Shown here in pieces: positions 53,820-61,558 of a stretch of DNA of 64,000 nucleotides. The notes below the pieces were generated by a model, which made no database searches, was not told the origin of the DNA, and was given only the letters and a program-made list of their open reading frames with translations. The position numbers and the translations under genes are program-made. This DNA is from Burkholderia anthina (GTDB lineage: Bacteria > Pseudomonadota > Gammaproteobacteria > Burkholderiales > Burkholderiaceae): assembly GCF_001547525.1 (NCBI RefSeq), contig NZ_LNJP01000003.1:1054001-1118000 (forward strand). The letters are read 5' to 3'. How positions within the stretch are numbered: position 1 is the first letter of the stretch; each line of letters starts with the position of its first letter.

Positions 53820-56800
53820 ATGCCCATCCGAAACCTGTTCGCGTCCCCGGTGGACGCCAACGCGCCGTTCGCGTCGATCGACGGCGAAGCGCGCGACCTG
53901 AGCCTGCTGCACCGCTACCAGCGCTTCACGCTGTACGGCGGGGCCGCGGTGCTGTCGCTCGTGATCCTGTTCGCGACGAGCGTGCTGCTCGACGGCTCGG
54001 TGCGCGACTACATCGCGAAGCGGCGCGAGCTGTTCGCCACGCACAAGGCGCTCGTCGAACTCGAGATCGACGCGAAACAGGCGTCGGTGCGGCGCTCGGT
54101 GATCAACGCGGAGCTGCTGTGGAACAGCCATCCGCGCCATTCGCGCAGCGCGGCCGAGGCGCTCGCGCGCGACGGCCACGTCGTGCTGTCGCCGTTGCGC
54201 AACGTAAGCGAAATCTTCGTCGCCGTGACGCCCGACGCGCTGGCCGGCAACGAAACCGACGAATACGTTCAACTGATGGAGCGGCTGACGATCTCGGTGG
54301 CGGCCGCCGAACGGCAATCTGGGATGCCGCTGTCGGGCTACGCGTACAGCCCCGACCGCAACGTGCTCGCGATCACGCCGCCGCCGTCGATGCCGTATCG
54401 CGACGTGCTCGAGCGCATCGGCGTGGCCGACACCCGCGCGCTGATCGACCGCCTCGCGTTCAACGTCGCCGACTGGTCGAACCCGGCCGTCGCCCGCTAC
54501 TGGCGCGCGACGCGCCGCATCGCGTGGGAGCCGCCCGCGATCGACCCGCTCACCGGCAAGAAGGTGTTCCGCCTCGTCGAGCCCGCGTTCGACGGTCCGC
54601 GGCATTTCATGACCTTCGTCAGCGATCTCGACGTGAACGTGCTCGACGACCGGCTCAAGCAGGCGCCGGAAGACGCGGTGGTGATGCTGGTCGACCAGGC
54701 CGGCCGCGTGCTGCTGGACGAGGACCGCACGCGCGCGTCGATCGACGGCGCCGCGCTGATGCGTCACGCGCTCGCCGAGAACGGCTGGCGGCGCGGCCTC
54801 GACCGCTTCGACGAAAGCTATCTGCACGGCGTGTTCACGATCAGCGACCGGATTGCCGACACGGGCTTCGCGATCGTCTATGCGTACTCGTGGCGCACGA
54901 TCGCGATCGCGATCTGGCCGACGATCGTGCGCGAAACCGGCGTGGCCGCGCTGATCCTGGCCGTGCTGTGGGCGCTCGTGATCGCGTTCGACCTGAAGGT
55001 GTTCGCGCCGGTGTTCCGCCGCTCGCGCCGCGTGTTCGAGACCGATGAAATGAGCCGCGCGATCATCGCGACGTCGCCGTTCGGCATCGTGCTCGTGTCG
55101 CTCGACACCGACGCGGTGCTGCTGCGCAACCGGATGCACGAGCTGTACGAAAGCGCGGCCGGCGCGCCGCCGCTGCACGAGCGCCTGCTCGCGCGCTACC
55201 GGCAGGGCGCGGGCAGCGCGCCGGTGCAGCTCGACGTGGAATTCCCGGTGACGCTCGACGACGGCCGCGCGCGCGACCTGCTCGTCAACTTCGTGCGCGT
55301 GCGCTACCGTGGCAAGGACACGCTGCTGTGCGGGTTCTCCGACATCACGACGCGCGCCGACACCGAGCGCGCGCTCGACAGCGCGAACCGCGCGAAATCG
55401 ACGTTCCTGGCAACGATCAGCCACGAGATCCGCACGCCGCTGAACGCGATGCTCGGCAACCTCGAGCTGCTCGACAAGGCGCCCGACCGCAATCGCGAGA
55501 AATCGCGGCTGCATGCGGTCACGTCGGCCGCGCGGATGCTGCTCGACATGCTGAACAACGTGCTCGACATGACGAAGATCGAAGCCGACCGGATGACGCT
55601 CGAGGCGACCAGCTTCCGCATCGACGAGCTGGCGCGCGACATCGCCGAGCTGTTCGAGCCGGTCGCGCGCGCGAAGGGCGTCGCGCTGCGCGTGGACGTC
55701 GATGCGCAGGCGGCGCGGCCGTATGTCGGCGATCCGCTGCGGGTGCGGCAGATCGTCGTCAATCTCGTCAGCAACGCGATCAAGTTCACCGATCGCGGCG
55801 CGGTCGCGCTGTCCGTGACGGCGCCGGTGGCCGACGGCACGCCGGTGATGATCCGCGTCAGCGATTCCGGCATCGGCATGACGCCCGCGCAGCTCGAACG
55901 CGTGTTCGAGCCGTTCGCGCAGGCCGATGAATCGATCGCGCGCCGCTTCGGCGGCACGGGCATCGGCCTGCCGCTGAGCAACAAGCTCGCGGAGTCGATG
56001 GGCGGGCGCATCGCCGTGGACAGCGTGCCGAACGTCGGCTCGACCTTCGTCGTGTCGCTGCCGCTGCCGCTCGATCATCAGCACGGGATGCAGCCGGCGC
56101 CGGCCGGCGGCGACACGCCGGACCTGCGCGTGCTGTTCGTCGACGACAACCCGGTCAACCGCTCGCTCGTGCACGACCAGCTCGACGTGCTCGGCTATCG
56201 CGCCGACGTGGCGTCGAACGTGGCGCAAGCGCTCGATCTCGTCGAACGGCACGACTACGCGATCGTGATGACCGACCTCAACATGCCGGGCCTCGACGGC
56301 TATGCGCTCGCCCGGATGCTGCGCGAACGCGGCCGCGCGCTGCCGATCCTGGCCGTGACCGCGCATGCGGAGCCGGACGAGTTGCGGCTGTCGAAGGAAG
56401 CTGGCATCGACGAGATCGTCACGAAGCCGACGTCGCTGCGCTCGCTCGAACAGGCGATCGCGAAATATACGGGCCCGTGGCGGCCGGGCCGCGCGATCGC
56501 GGCGGCGCCCGCGAGCACGCGCGGGCCGCTGCCGCGCGACCTGGGCGCGGCGCTGGTCGATGCGACCAACCGGGCCAATGCCGCGATCGTGCGCGCGCTC
56601 GAATACGGCGATCTGAAGGCCGCGCGCGCGGAGATTCACAGCATGCGCGGCGCGTTCGCGATGATCGGCGAGCGCGACGTGTCGGGCCTCTGCGCGTCGC
56701 TGGAAGCGCTGGCGCTGGCCGGCGACGCGGTGGCGTTCGCGCGGGAGTTCGAACAATACCGCGGTTGCGCGCAAGCCGCGCTCGCGCGGCGCGCCGGCGC

Positions 56801-56870
56801 CCACGCGCAGCAGCGTGGCGATCCGCTTGCGGCCAGGGCGGCGGCGGCGGGCACGAAGCAGGGAGCATGA
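53820..56870 (+). CDS. BvgS/RcsC-like hybrid sensor kinase 2 with HPt domain
   Basis: This is a 1,016-residue paralogue of the kinase at 32032, with the same layout: helices at about 38-60 and 375-398 around a periplasmic sensor, a PAS-like segment, HisKA (ATISHEIRTPLNAMLGNLEL, His535), HATPase (NLVSNAIKFTDRG, GGTGIGLPLS), a receiver (VLFVDDNPVNRSLV; MTDLNMPGLDG, Asp819) and an HPt (EIHSMRGAFAMI, His940). All phosphorelay residues are present. From memory, a hybrid kinase at the end of the comparable B. cenocepacia cluster senses the fatty-acid signal BDSF; equivalence is not shown here. Confidence 0.88.
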   Translation: MPIRNLFASPVDANAPFASIDGEARDLSLLHRYQRFTLYGGAAVLSLVILFATSVLLDGSVRDYIAKRRELFATHKALVELEIDAKQASVRRSVINAELLWNSHPRHSRSAAEALARDGHVVLSPLRNVSEIFVAVTPDALAGNETDEYVQLMERLTISVAAAERQSGMPLSGYAYSPDRNVLAITPPPSMPYRDVLERIGVADTRALIDRLAFNVADWSNPAVARYWRATRRIAWEPPAIDPLTGKKVFRLVEPAFDGPRHFMTFVSDLDVNVLDDRLKQAPEDAVVMLVDQAGRVLLDEDRTRASIDGAALMRHALAENGWRRGLDRFDESYLHGVFTISDRIADTGFAIVYAYSWRTIAIAIWPTIVRETGVAALILAVLWALVIAFDLKVFAPVFRRSRRVFETDEMSRAIIATSPFGIVLVSLDTDAVLLRNRMHELYESAAGAPPLHERLLARYRQGAGSAPVQLDVEFPVTLDDGRARDLLVNFVRVRYRGKDTLLCGFSDITTRADTERALDSANRAKSTFLATISHEIRTPLNAMLGNLELLDKAPDRNREKSRLHAVTSAARMLLDMLNNVLDMTKIEADRMTLEATSFRIDELARDIAELFEPVARAKGVALRVDVDAQAARPYVGDPLRVRQIVVNLVSNAIKFTDRGAVALSVTAPVADGTPVMIRVSDSGIGMTPAQLERVFEPFAQADESIARRFGGTGIGLPLSNKLAESMGGRIAVDSVPNVGSTFVVSLPLPLDHQHGMQPAPAGGDTPDLRVLFVDDNPVNRSLVHDQLDVLGYRADVASNVAQALDLVERHDYAIVMTDLNMPGLDGYALARMLRERGRALPILAVTAHAEPDELRLSKEAGIDEIVTKPTSLRSLEQAIAKYTGPWRPGRAIAAAPASTRGPLPRDLGAALVDATNRANAAIVRALEYGDLKAARAEIHSMRGAFAMIGERDVSGLCASLEALALAGDAVAFAREFEQYRGCAQAALARRAGAHAQQRGDPLAARAAAAGTKQGA

Positions 56871-56905
56871 AGGAGGCGCGAAGCGGGAGGACGGCTCGCT
56901 TCGCG

Positions 56906-57055
56906 TCATCTGAACGATGAGCGGAGGACGTGCGCGGCAACCGCCGGCGGGGATTCGACGCTCGCATAAGGCAGCGTGAGGAGTAGTGCTACAACCAACG
57001 TAGCTTCGCGCAACGGCCGGGCCCAGCGACCGCCGTCGAATCCATGCCACGGCAC
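56906..57055 (-). CDS. Possible small membrane or exported protein
   Basis: A 49-residue frame from GTG 57055 reads MPWHGFDGGRWARPLREATL, then VVALLLTLPYASVE and a short polar tail. One hydrophobic segment follows a basic stretch. An ATG at 57091 would lie upstream of the predicted -10, so GTG is preferred; the transcript would be almost leaderless. No family is recognised. The rest of 56871-57458 shows no gene. Confidence 0.35.
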   Translation of the reverse strand: MPWHGFDGGRWARPLREATLVVALLLTLPYASVESPPAVAAHVLRSSFR

Positions 57056-57066
57056 CGCGCGAATCA

Positions 57067-57109
57067 AGCTTAACGTGGCCGGCCCCTGCATCCAATAGGA
57101 CTGAACCGA
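57067..57109 (-). promoter_or_regulatory. Weak RcsB-like box and -10 before the small ORF at 56906
   Basis: On the minus strand TCGGTTCAGTCCTA (57109-57096), 23 bp, TAAGCT (57072-57067). Spacing is exact but the left arm has two mismatches. Confidence 0.3.
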
Positions 57110-57458
57110 TTCGTGTTGGGATTTCTTCCCGTCGGTGGAAACGGTTCGTCAGGGTGCGTCGACGCGGTCGATCGACACGCTTTTCAACACATCGGTGAAG
57201 AAACGACGAATCGGCCGGCCGGCGCAGCCGCCGCGAAATCGTTGAGCAGCAAGGACGCGAGGCACTGGCCTGATGGTCAACGCGGCCGAAACCGCGCGCA
57301 CCCCTTGCCCGCGGCCGTTCAATCTTGGCTACAGTAGTTGCACGTTTTCGCCTGGATGAAGTAACGATCGACATCCGCCGCGTCAACGAGCGCGGCCTGC
57401 GGGTGGGTAGAACACCTGCAGGCCGCTGACCACCACCAACTCAACAAAGGAGTTGACC

Positions 57459-57734
57459 ATGGCTGACGCGAATCATAGCGCACCCATTCGTTTCCAAGAC
57501 TGCTTCGTCAACACGCAAACATCCATTCAATCTCGCCGCGTCGTTCCGCATCTCAGGCTCGCCGATAGGGCGCCGCCCGTCATGCATGTGTGGATGAAGC
57601 TGTCCGGACGATGGATCGAGGCGGCGGGCTTCGCGCCCGACCAACCGCTGCGGATCGAGGTGTCGCACCGGCGGCTGGTGATTACGCCGCTCGATGCCGC
57701 GCAGTGTTCGGCGATCACGGGAGAAGCACGATGA
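57459..57734 (+). CDS. SymE-family type I toxin-like protein
   Basis: This is a 91-residue protein. From residue about 30 the SymE fold is visible: VPHLRLADRAPPVMHVWMKLSGRWIEAAGF, then PLRIEVSHRRLVITPL (AbrB-like swapped hairpin). SymE proteins act as RNA-cleaving or nucleoid-condensing toxins in E. coli, where an antisense RNA controls them. Here an XRE-type gene overlaps the stop by ATGA, suggesting protein-based control. AAAGGAG precedes ATG 57459. Confidence 0.8.
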   Translation: MADANHSAPIRFQDCFVNTQTSIQSRRVVPHLRLADRAPPVMHVWMKLSGRWIEAAGFAPDQPLRIEVSHRRLVITPLDAAQCSAITGEAR

Positions 57735-58051
57735 ATTACGACGATCAGGATGACTACACCGGCGCCGTGCCGGCCGATTTCGATTTCTACGACGTCGGGG
57801 AGCTGGAGGCCAAGTCCGTCCTTGCACTGAAACTCAACGCGCTGATTGCGTCGCGCGGCCTGAGTGACGAAGAGGCCGCGGCGCTCGCGGAAATGGCCCG
57901 GCCGGTGGTCACGCCCGAGCAGCGCGAGCGGCTCAGGAACGTTTCGCTGGATCAGCTGATGCTGACGCTGGCGGCATTTGGCCAGCATGTGGAAATCGTG
58001 GTGCGGGCGGCGGGAGAATCGGGCCCGGCCGGCATCACGGCGACGGTCTGA
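57731..58051 (+). CDS. XRE-like protein encoded with SymE
   Basis: This encodes 106 residues. LKLNALIASRGLSDEEAAAL, ERLRNVSLDQLMLTLAAFGQ and HVEIVV match the XRE family variant with a degenerate helix-turn-helix found beside toxin genes. It starts within the SymE stop codon (ATGA), so it is translationally coupled. It may be the antitoxin or regulator of the pair. Confidence 0.7.
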   Translation: MNYDDQDDYTGAVPADFDFYDVGELEAKSVLALKLNALIASRGLSDEEAAALAEMARPVVTPEQRERLRNVSLDQLMLTLAAFGQHVEIVVRAAGESGPAGITATV

Positions 58052-58157
58052 CCGCGTCGCGCAACGACGAACGGGGCGGCAGCCGAAGCGTGCCGGTGCA
58101 CGTACGAGGCAGGCGCCCCTTTCGATTCGACGTCGCCGGTTGTCGCGTCCGATCGAG

Positions 58158-58928
58158 TCAGGCCTGAACCGTCGACGTCTCGCGTGCATTCATCGTCACG
58201 GCGAGCGGCGGAAAGGTGGCCGCGCTGCGCATCGCGCCGTAGAACTTGTTCATCACGATGTCGATGCCGTAATTGTCGAGCGTCCGGCCCAGCCCGTACG
58301 AGTACAGCGTCTCCGGCCGCAGCGGAAAGCAGCGATCGAGCAGGAAGCGCGCGCCGGCCGGCGAGATCGTGTACGCACAGATCCCGTAGAACTCGAGCAG
58401 GTTCATCACCAGCACCGGGCCGCGGTCGTTCCGGAAATCGCCGATCGCATCGTCGAGCGCCGCTTCGTCGAAGCGCATCGTCACCGGCGCGCGGCTGTTG
58501 AAGATCGAACCGCGCAGGATCGAATCGAAGTTGTAGCCCCATGCGATGAAATCGTGCCGGCCGCGATTGTCGCGCAGGAATTGCAGCGTGGCGTCGTGGA
58601 AATCGGGCCGGAAGATTGCATCGTCCTCGGCGATCGTTACCCGCTCGCGGCCCGACGCGATGTCGCTCCACAGCCGATGCGTGGTCATCGCAATGCCGAA
58701 CGCACCGCGCGTGTACGGCAACCCGGGCGCGAACAGGCCGGATGCGGCGATTGCGGCGTCCGAGAGCGCGTGTCCGTCGATCGCGTCGACGAATTCGAAA
58801 TCCAGATGCGGGTTGTTCGCGCGGAACGCGTGCCGGCGCGCGTGGCTGCGGCGCAGCGAAATGACCTTCACGGTCGGGCGCACGACCGGGTCCGCCGCAA
58901 GCAGGGTGGACGCGTTCGTCGCCATCAT
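58158..58928 (-). CDS. GT25-family glycosyltransferase (LOS/LPS type)
   Basis: This encodes 256 residues. KVISLRRSHARRHAFRANNP, FEFVDAIDGHALS, GAFGIAMTTHRLWSDI and VTIAEDDAIFRPDF (the DxD-like EDD) are GT25 motifs. Such enzymes add sugars to lipooligosaccharide. The start ATG 58928 overlaps the stop of the upstream membrane-protein gene (ATGA), so the two are coupled. Acts at the cytoplasmic face of the inner membrane. Confidence 0.85.
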   Translation of the reverse strand: MMATNASTLLAADPVVRPTVKVISLRRSHARRHAFRANNPHLDFEFVDAIDGHALSDAAIAASGLFAPGLPYTRGAFGIAMTTHRLWSDIASGRERVTIAEDDAIFRPDFHDATLQFLRDNRGRHDFIAWGYNFDSILRGSIFNSRAPVTMRFDEAALDDAIGDFRNDRGPVLVMNLLEFYGICAYTISPAGARFLLDRCFPLRPETLYSYGLGRTLDNYGIDIVMNKFYGAMRSAATFPPLAVTMNARETSTVQA

Positions 58929-59242
58929 TGCCAGCCCGTCACGACCGAAATGCCGAATACGATGCCGAGCACGATACCCACCGCACGGCCTTGCAGGATC
59001 GGCTTCAACGCCTCGGGCTCGAAGAACGGATCGATTGCGTCCATCCGGTTGCGCCATGCGGCGAACGCAGGCGGCACGAGCAGCACGAACGCCATCAGCA
59101 CCGCCGAGACCAGCGTCACCGCCAGGCCGCCGGAGCTCCAGCGCGTGCCGGCCTCGATCACGAAGTGCACGAGCGCGACGGTCGCCGCGCTCGCGATCGT
59201 GCCGACCACCGCGCCCTTGACCACATTATCTGCATCACTCAT
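58925..59242 (-). CDS. Small membrane protein coupled to the GT25 gene
   Basis: This is a 105-residue protein with three hydrophobic segments (GAVVGTIASAATVALVHFVI, LAVTLVSAVLMAFVLLV, AVGIVLGIVFGISVV). No family is recognised. GGAGGA precedes ATG 59242. Its stop overlaps the glycosyltransferase start. Predicted to be transcribed from the operator/-10 pair at 59295-59337. Confidence 0.65.
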   Translation of the reverse strand: MSDADNVVKGAVVGTIASAATVALVHFVIEAGTRWSSGGLAVTLVSAVLMAFVLLVPPAFAAWRNRMDAIDPFFEPEALKPILQGRAVGIVLGIVFGISVVTGWQ

Positions 59243-59294
59243 CGATTGTCCTCCATCGCCAGTTCATGCCGCTTGATATCGGCGGATGCTGCGT

Positions 59295-59337
59295 ATTACA
59301 GGCGAGTCGGACGCGAATCTCTATCGGACGGGTCTTA
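59295..59337 (-). promoter_or_regulatory. RcsB-like box and -10 of the membrane-protein/GT25 operon
   Basis: On the minus strand TAAGACCCGTCCGA (59337-59324), 23 bp, TGTAAT (59300-59295), a five-of-six match to the -10 consensus. A second box, TCGGACCAGGCCTA, lies at 59362-59375, 38 bp centre to centre. Confidence 0.6.
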
Positions 59338-59361
59338 TTGTCCGGCGGCGGGGTGCAGGAA

Positions 59362-59375
59362 TCGGACCAGGCCTA
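59362..59375. promoter_or_regulatory. Second RcsB-like box upstream of the GT25 operon
   Basis: TCGGACCAGGCCTA. No -10 at 23 bp in either direction, so it is probably an auxiliary site. Bases 59376-59650 show no other feature. Confidence 0.4.
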
Positions 59376-59650
59376 CACGGCGTGCGGGAGCCTATGTGGC
59401 CCGCTTCCCGGCCGGCGGCCCGCCAACACTCCTCGTGTCGGCGCTTTTAAGACTGGGCCGATTGAGTGGCCAACGGCGTGCCCATAAAGTGGAACGCGTC
59501 ACGGCGCAAGACCGTCCGCGGCAACCGGCATGACGCCCGCGACGCCCTTGCATCGCGAACGTCTCGACACGAACGTCCTGACGGCGCTTCCCCGAAGCAA
59601 CGTTTTTTCCCAACCGCGGCATTCGCCGCACGCAATCGGACGACACCATC

Positions 59651-60070
59651 ATGAAACAACGCGCCACCGTCCTGTGCCGGCGCGGCGACCGGATTCTGCT
59701 GGTCGCCCGACCGCACGCCCGCTGGACACTGCCCGGCGGCCTACCCAAACCGGGCGAATCGCTGAGCGACGCCGCGCGCCGCGAACTCGCGGAAGAAACC
59801 GGGCTCGTCTGCCGGAACCTGCGCTACCTGTTTCGCGCGGCCGGCAAGCACAAGCTGCATCACGTGTTCCTGGCGGATCTCGATGCGCACGCGCGAGCAC
59901 GTCCGTCCGCGGAAGTCGCGCACTGCGCGTGGTTCGACCGGATGGAGATGGCGTCGATCGATTGCAGCGGGCCGACGCCCGCGATCGTCGAACTCGCACT
60001 CGACGGGACGCGCGTCGCCGGGCCCGTGGCCTTCATGATTCACGTCGAAGCGGAGACCGCAGTGGGATGA
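59651..60070 (+). CDS. NUDIX hydrolase
   Basis: This is a 139-residue protein with an intact Nudix box (GLPKPGESLSDAARRELAEE followed by TGL), the metal-binding motif of enzymes that hydrolyse nucleoside diphosphates linked to another moiety. The substrate cannot be read from the sequence. It is convergent with the PPIase gene across a bidirectional terminator. Confidence 0.88.
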   Translation: MKQRATVLCRRGDRILLVARPHARWTLPGGLPKPGESLSDAARRELAEETGLVCRNLRYLFRAAGKHKLHHVFLADLDAHARARPSAEVAHCAWFDRMEMASIDCSGPTPAIVELALDGTRVAGPVAFMIHVEAETAVG

Positions 60071-60149
60071 CGTCGTTGCGGTTGGCGCACGGCGTGGTTC
60101 CGGTGGCGGGAAAAAGGCGGCCGATTGCCGGCGAAACGACGCACCGAAG

Positions 60150-60190
60150 AAAAAAGCTCGGCGGGCTCACAGCCCGCCGAGCCTCGTTTT
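60150..60190. terminator. Bidirectional terminator between NUDIX and PPIase genes
   Basis: GCTCGGCGGGCT-CAC-AGCCCGCCGAGC, a perfect 12-bp stem, has an A-run on its left and CTCGTTTT on its right, serving both converging genes. Confidence 0.85.
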
Positions 60191-60202
60191 CTTCGGCGCC
60201 TG

Positions 60203-61039
60203 TTACTGCTCGATCGTCGCCTGCGCGGCCAGCTTGTCGACCAGCGCGGCCATCGCGTTTTGTCGCGCCTGCTGCTCCAGTTGCTGTCGCAGCACCGGTT
60301 TGGCCTTGTCGAAGCTCGGCACGACCACCGGGCGCTTGTCGGCGAGCTTCACGAACGCATACGCATTGCCGATCTGCACCGGGCCCGACACCGCGCCCGG
60401 CTTCAGCGACGTCATGGCCTGCGCGAGCGGCATCGGCAGCCCGGCCGTGTGGCCTTCGGCAAGCGGCGTCTTCAGTTCGCTCCACTCGGCCACGCCAGCG
60501 TTCGCGGTCGTGTTGTACTTCTTCGCGACCGCGTCGAAGGCCGCGCCCTGCTTCAGCTCGGCTGCCACCGCATTCGCCTTCGCGACATCGGGCACGGCCA
60601 CCACTTGCGCGCGGTATTCGAACTGCGCGGCATTCGCGACGATGTAGTCGTAGCGCGCCTTCACCTGCGCATCGGTCACGCGCTGCGCGCCCAACGCATC
60701 GCGCAGATACAGATCGGCCGCCGCGCTCGCACGCGCGCGCGACACGATGCCCTGGACTTCGGGCCGGCTGCCGTAGTTCGCCTTGTCGGCCGCCTGCTCG
60801 ATCAGTTGCCGCACGATCAGGTCGCGCTTCACCGCATCGCGCAACGCCGGCGTATCGGGCTGGCCCGACGCCTTCACGATGGTGTCCACGTCGCTCTGTA
60901 CGATCGGCGCGTTGTTCACGACCGCGACGATGCCTTTCGGCAGCGGCGCCGCGCCGGCTTCGGCGGCGACCGCGCCCGTCATGCCGGTGGCGCAGACGAG
61001 TGCGATCACGGCGGGAATGGCTTGAATACGAGTCTTCAT
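60203..61039 (-). CDS. Periplasmic parvulin-type peptidyl-prolyl isomerase
   Basis: This encodes 278 residues. The signal peptide ends GAVAAEA near residue 28. A SurA-like N-terminal chaperone region (IVAVVNNAPIVQSDVDTIVK) is followed by a PpiC domain at about 140-240 (YRAQVVAVPDVAKANAVAAE, AGVAEWSELKTPLAEG, VSGPVQIGNAYAFVKLADKR). It helps fold exported proteins. No operon partner is visible. Confidence 0.85.
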   Translation of the reverse strand: MKTRIQAIPAVIALVCATGMTGAVAAEAGAAPLPKGIVAVVNNAPIVQSDVDTIVKASGQPDTPALRDAVKRDLIVRQLIEQAADKANYGSRPEVQGIVSRARASAAADLYLRDALGAQRVTDAQVKARYDYIVANAAQFEYRAQVVAVPDVAKANAVAAELKQGAAFDAVAKKYNTTANAGVAEWSELKTPLAEGHTAGLPMPLAQAMTSLKPGAVSGPVQIGNAYAFVKLADKRPVVVPSFDKAKPVLRQQLEQQARQNAMAALVDKLAAQATIEQ

Positions 61040-61210
61040 GATGGAGTCCTTGATAATTGACCGCGCACGAAGGCTGCGCGTATGAACGATGAAACGCGAT
61101 GGCGCCGACGGCGTCGCGCGCTCGAGGGTGTATCGAAATCGCCGACGACGTCGGGCGTATTCCCTGTCTGCCCGCGGCGCGCCACGTTCGTTGCCGTGCG
61201 TCGAACACGG

Positions 61211-61302
61211 AAAAAGGACGCCGCCCCACCTCGGGCGGCGTTCGGAACGAAGACGAGCTTCGGATACGAGGTATCGAACGGATCACCATGCAACCGTTCG
61301 AC
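61211..61302 (-). ncRNA. Candidate small RNA D
   Basis: This is a minus-strand unit of about 92 nt from 7 nt after CACAAT to a Rho-independent terminator (GACGCCGCCC...GGGCGGCGTC type stem, then five T at 61215-61211). It contains a perfect TCGAACGG/CCGTTCGA hairpin, an unpaired ATACCTCGTATCC, and GAAG-CTCGT-CTTC. No useful ORF lies within it. It is divergently arranged with the carbonic anhydrase gene, each with its own operator box. Confidence 0.55.
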
Positions 61303-61308
61303 CGGCAC

Positions 61309-61351
61309 ATTGTGGGCAGACGCAGACGACGACACAATCGGCCTGGTCCTA
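61309..61351 (-). promoter_or_regulatory. RcsB-like box and -10 of candidate sRNA D
   Basis: On the minus strand TAGGACCAGGCCGA (61351-61338), 23 bp, CACAAT (61314-61309). Confidence 0.6.
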
Positions 61352-61430
61352 CATCGGCGCACGTTTGCGTTGCACGCTCGATCCGCACGATCCACACGAA
61401 TCGCGACGTGCCGCATGAATGGCGCTTGAA

Positions 61431-61473
61431 TCAGACGAGTCTGATTGGAACGCATCGGGCCGATACGAATAAT
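61431..61473 (+). promoter_or_regulatory. RcsB-like box and -10 of the carbonic anhydrase gene
   Basis: TCAGACGAGTCTGA (61431-61444) is a perfect palindrome extended to 18 bp by AATC/GATT flanks; then 23 bp and AATAAT (61468-61473), a five-of-six -10. Predicted leader about 80 nt. Confidence 0.65.
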
Positions 61474-61558
61474 GAATTGATCCCGGCTTTCGGTCGCGCA
61501 TGCATCTCGCGCCGGCCGCGAGCGATTTCATTTCATCTTCCCGTATCGAGGATCCCGT

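Noticed and set aside
53664..57386. Minus-strand frame of 1,240 codons opposite the second hybrid kinase
   Set aside because: Same reason: Arg-rich shadow without recognisable domains.
61338..61455. A protein gene of 139 codons on the minus strand across the sRNA D locus
   Set aside because: The frame starts upstream of the sRNA promoter, has no ribosome-binding site and no domain, and runs over two operator boxes.
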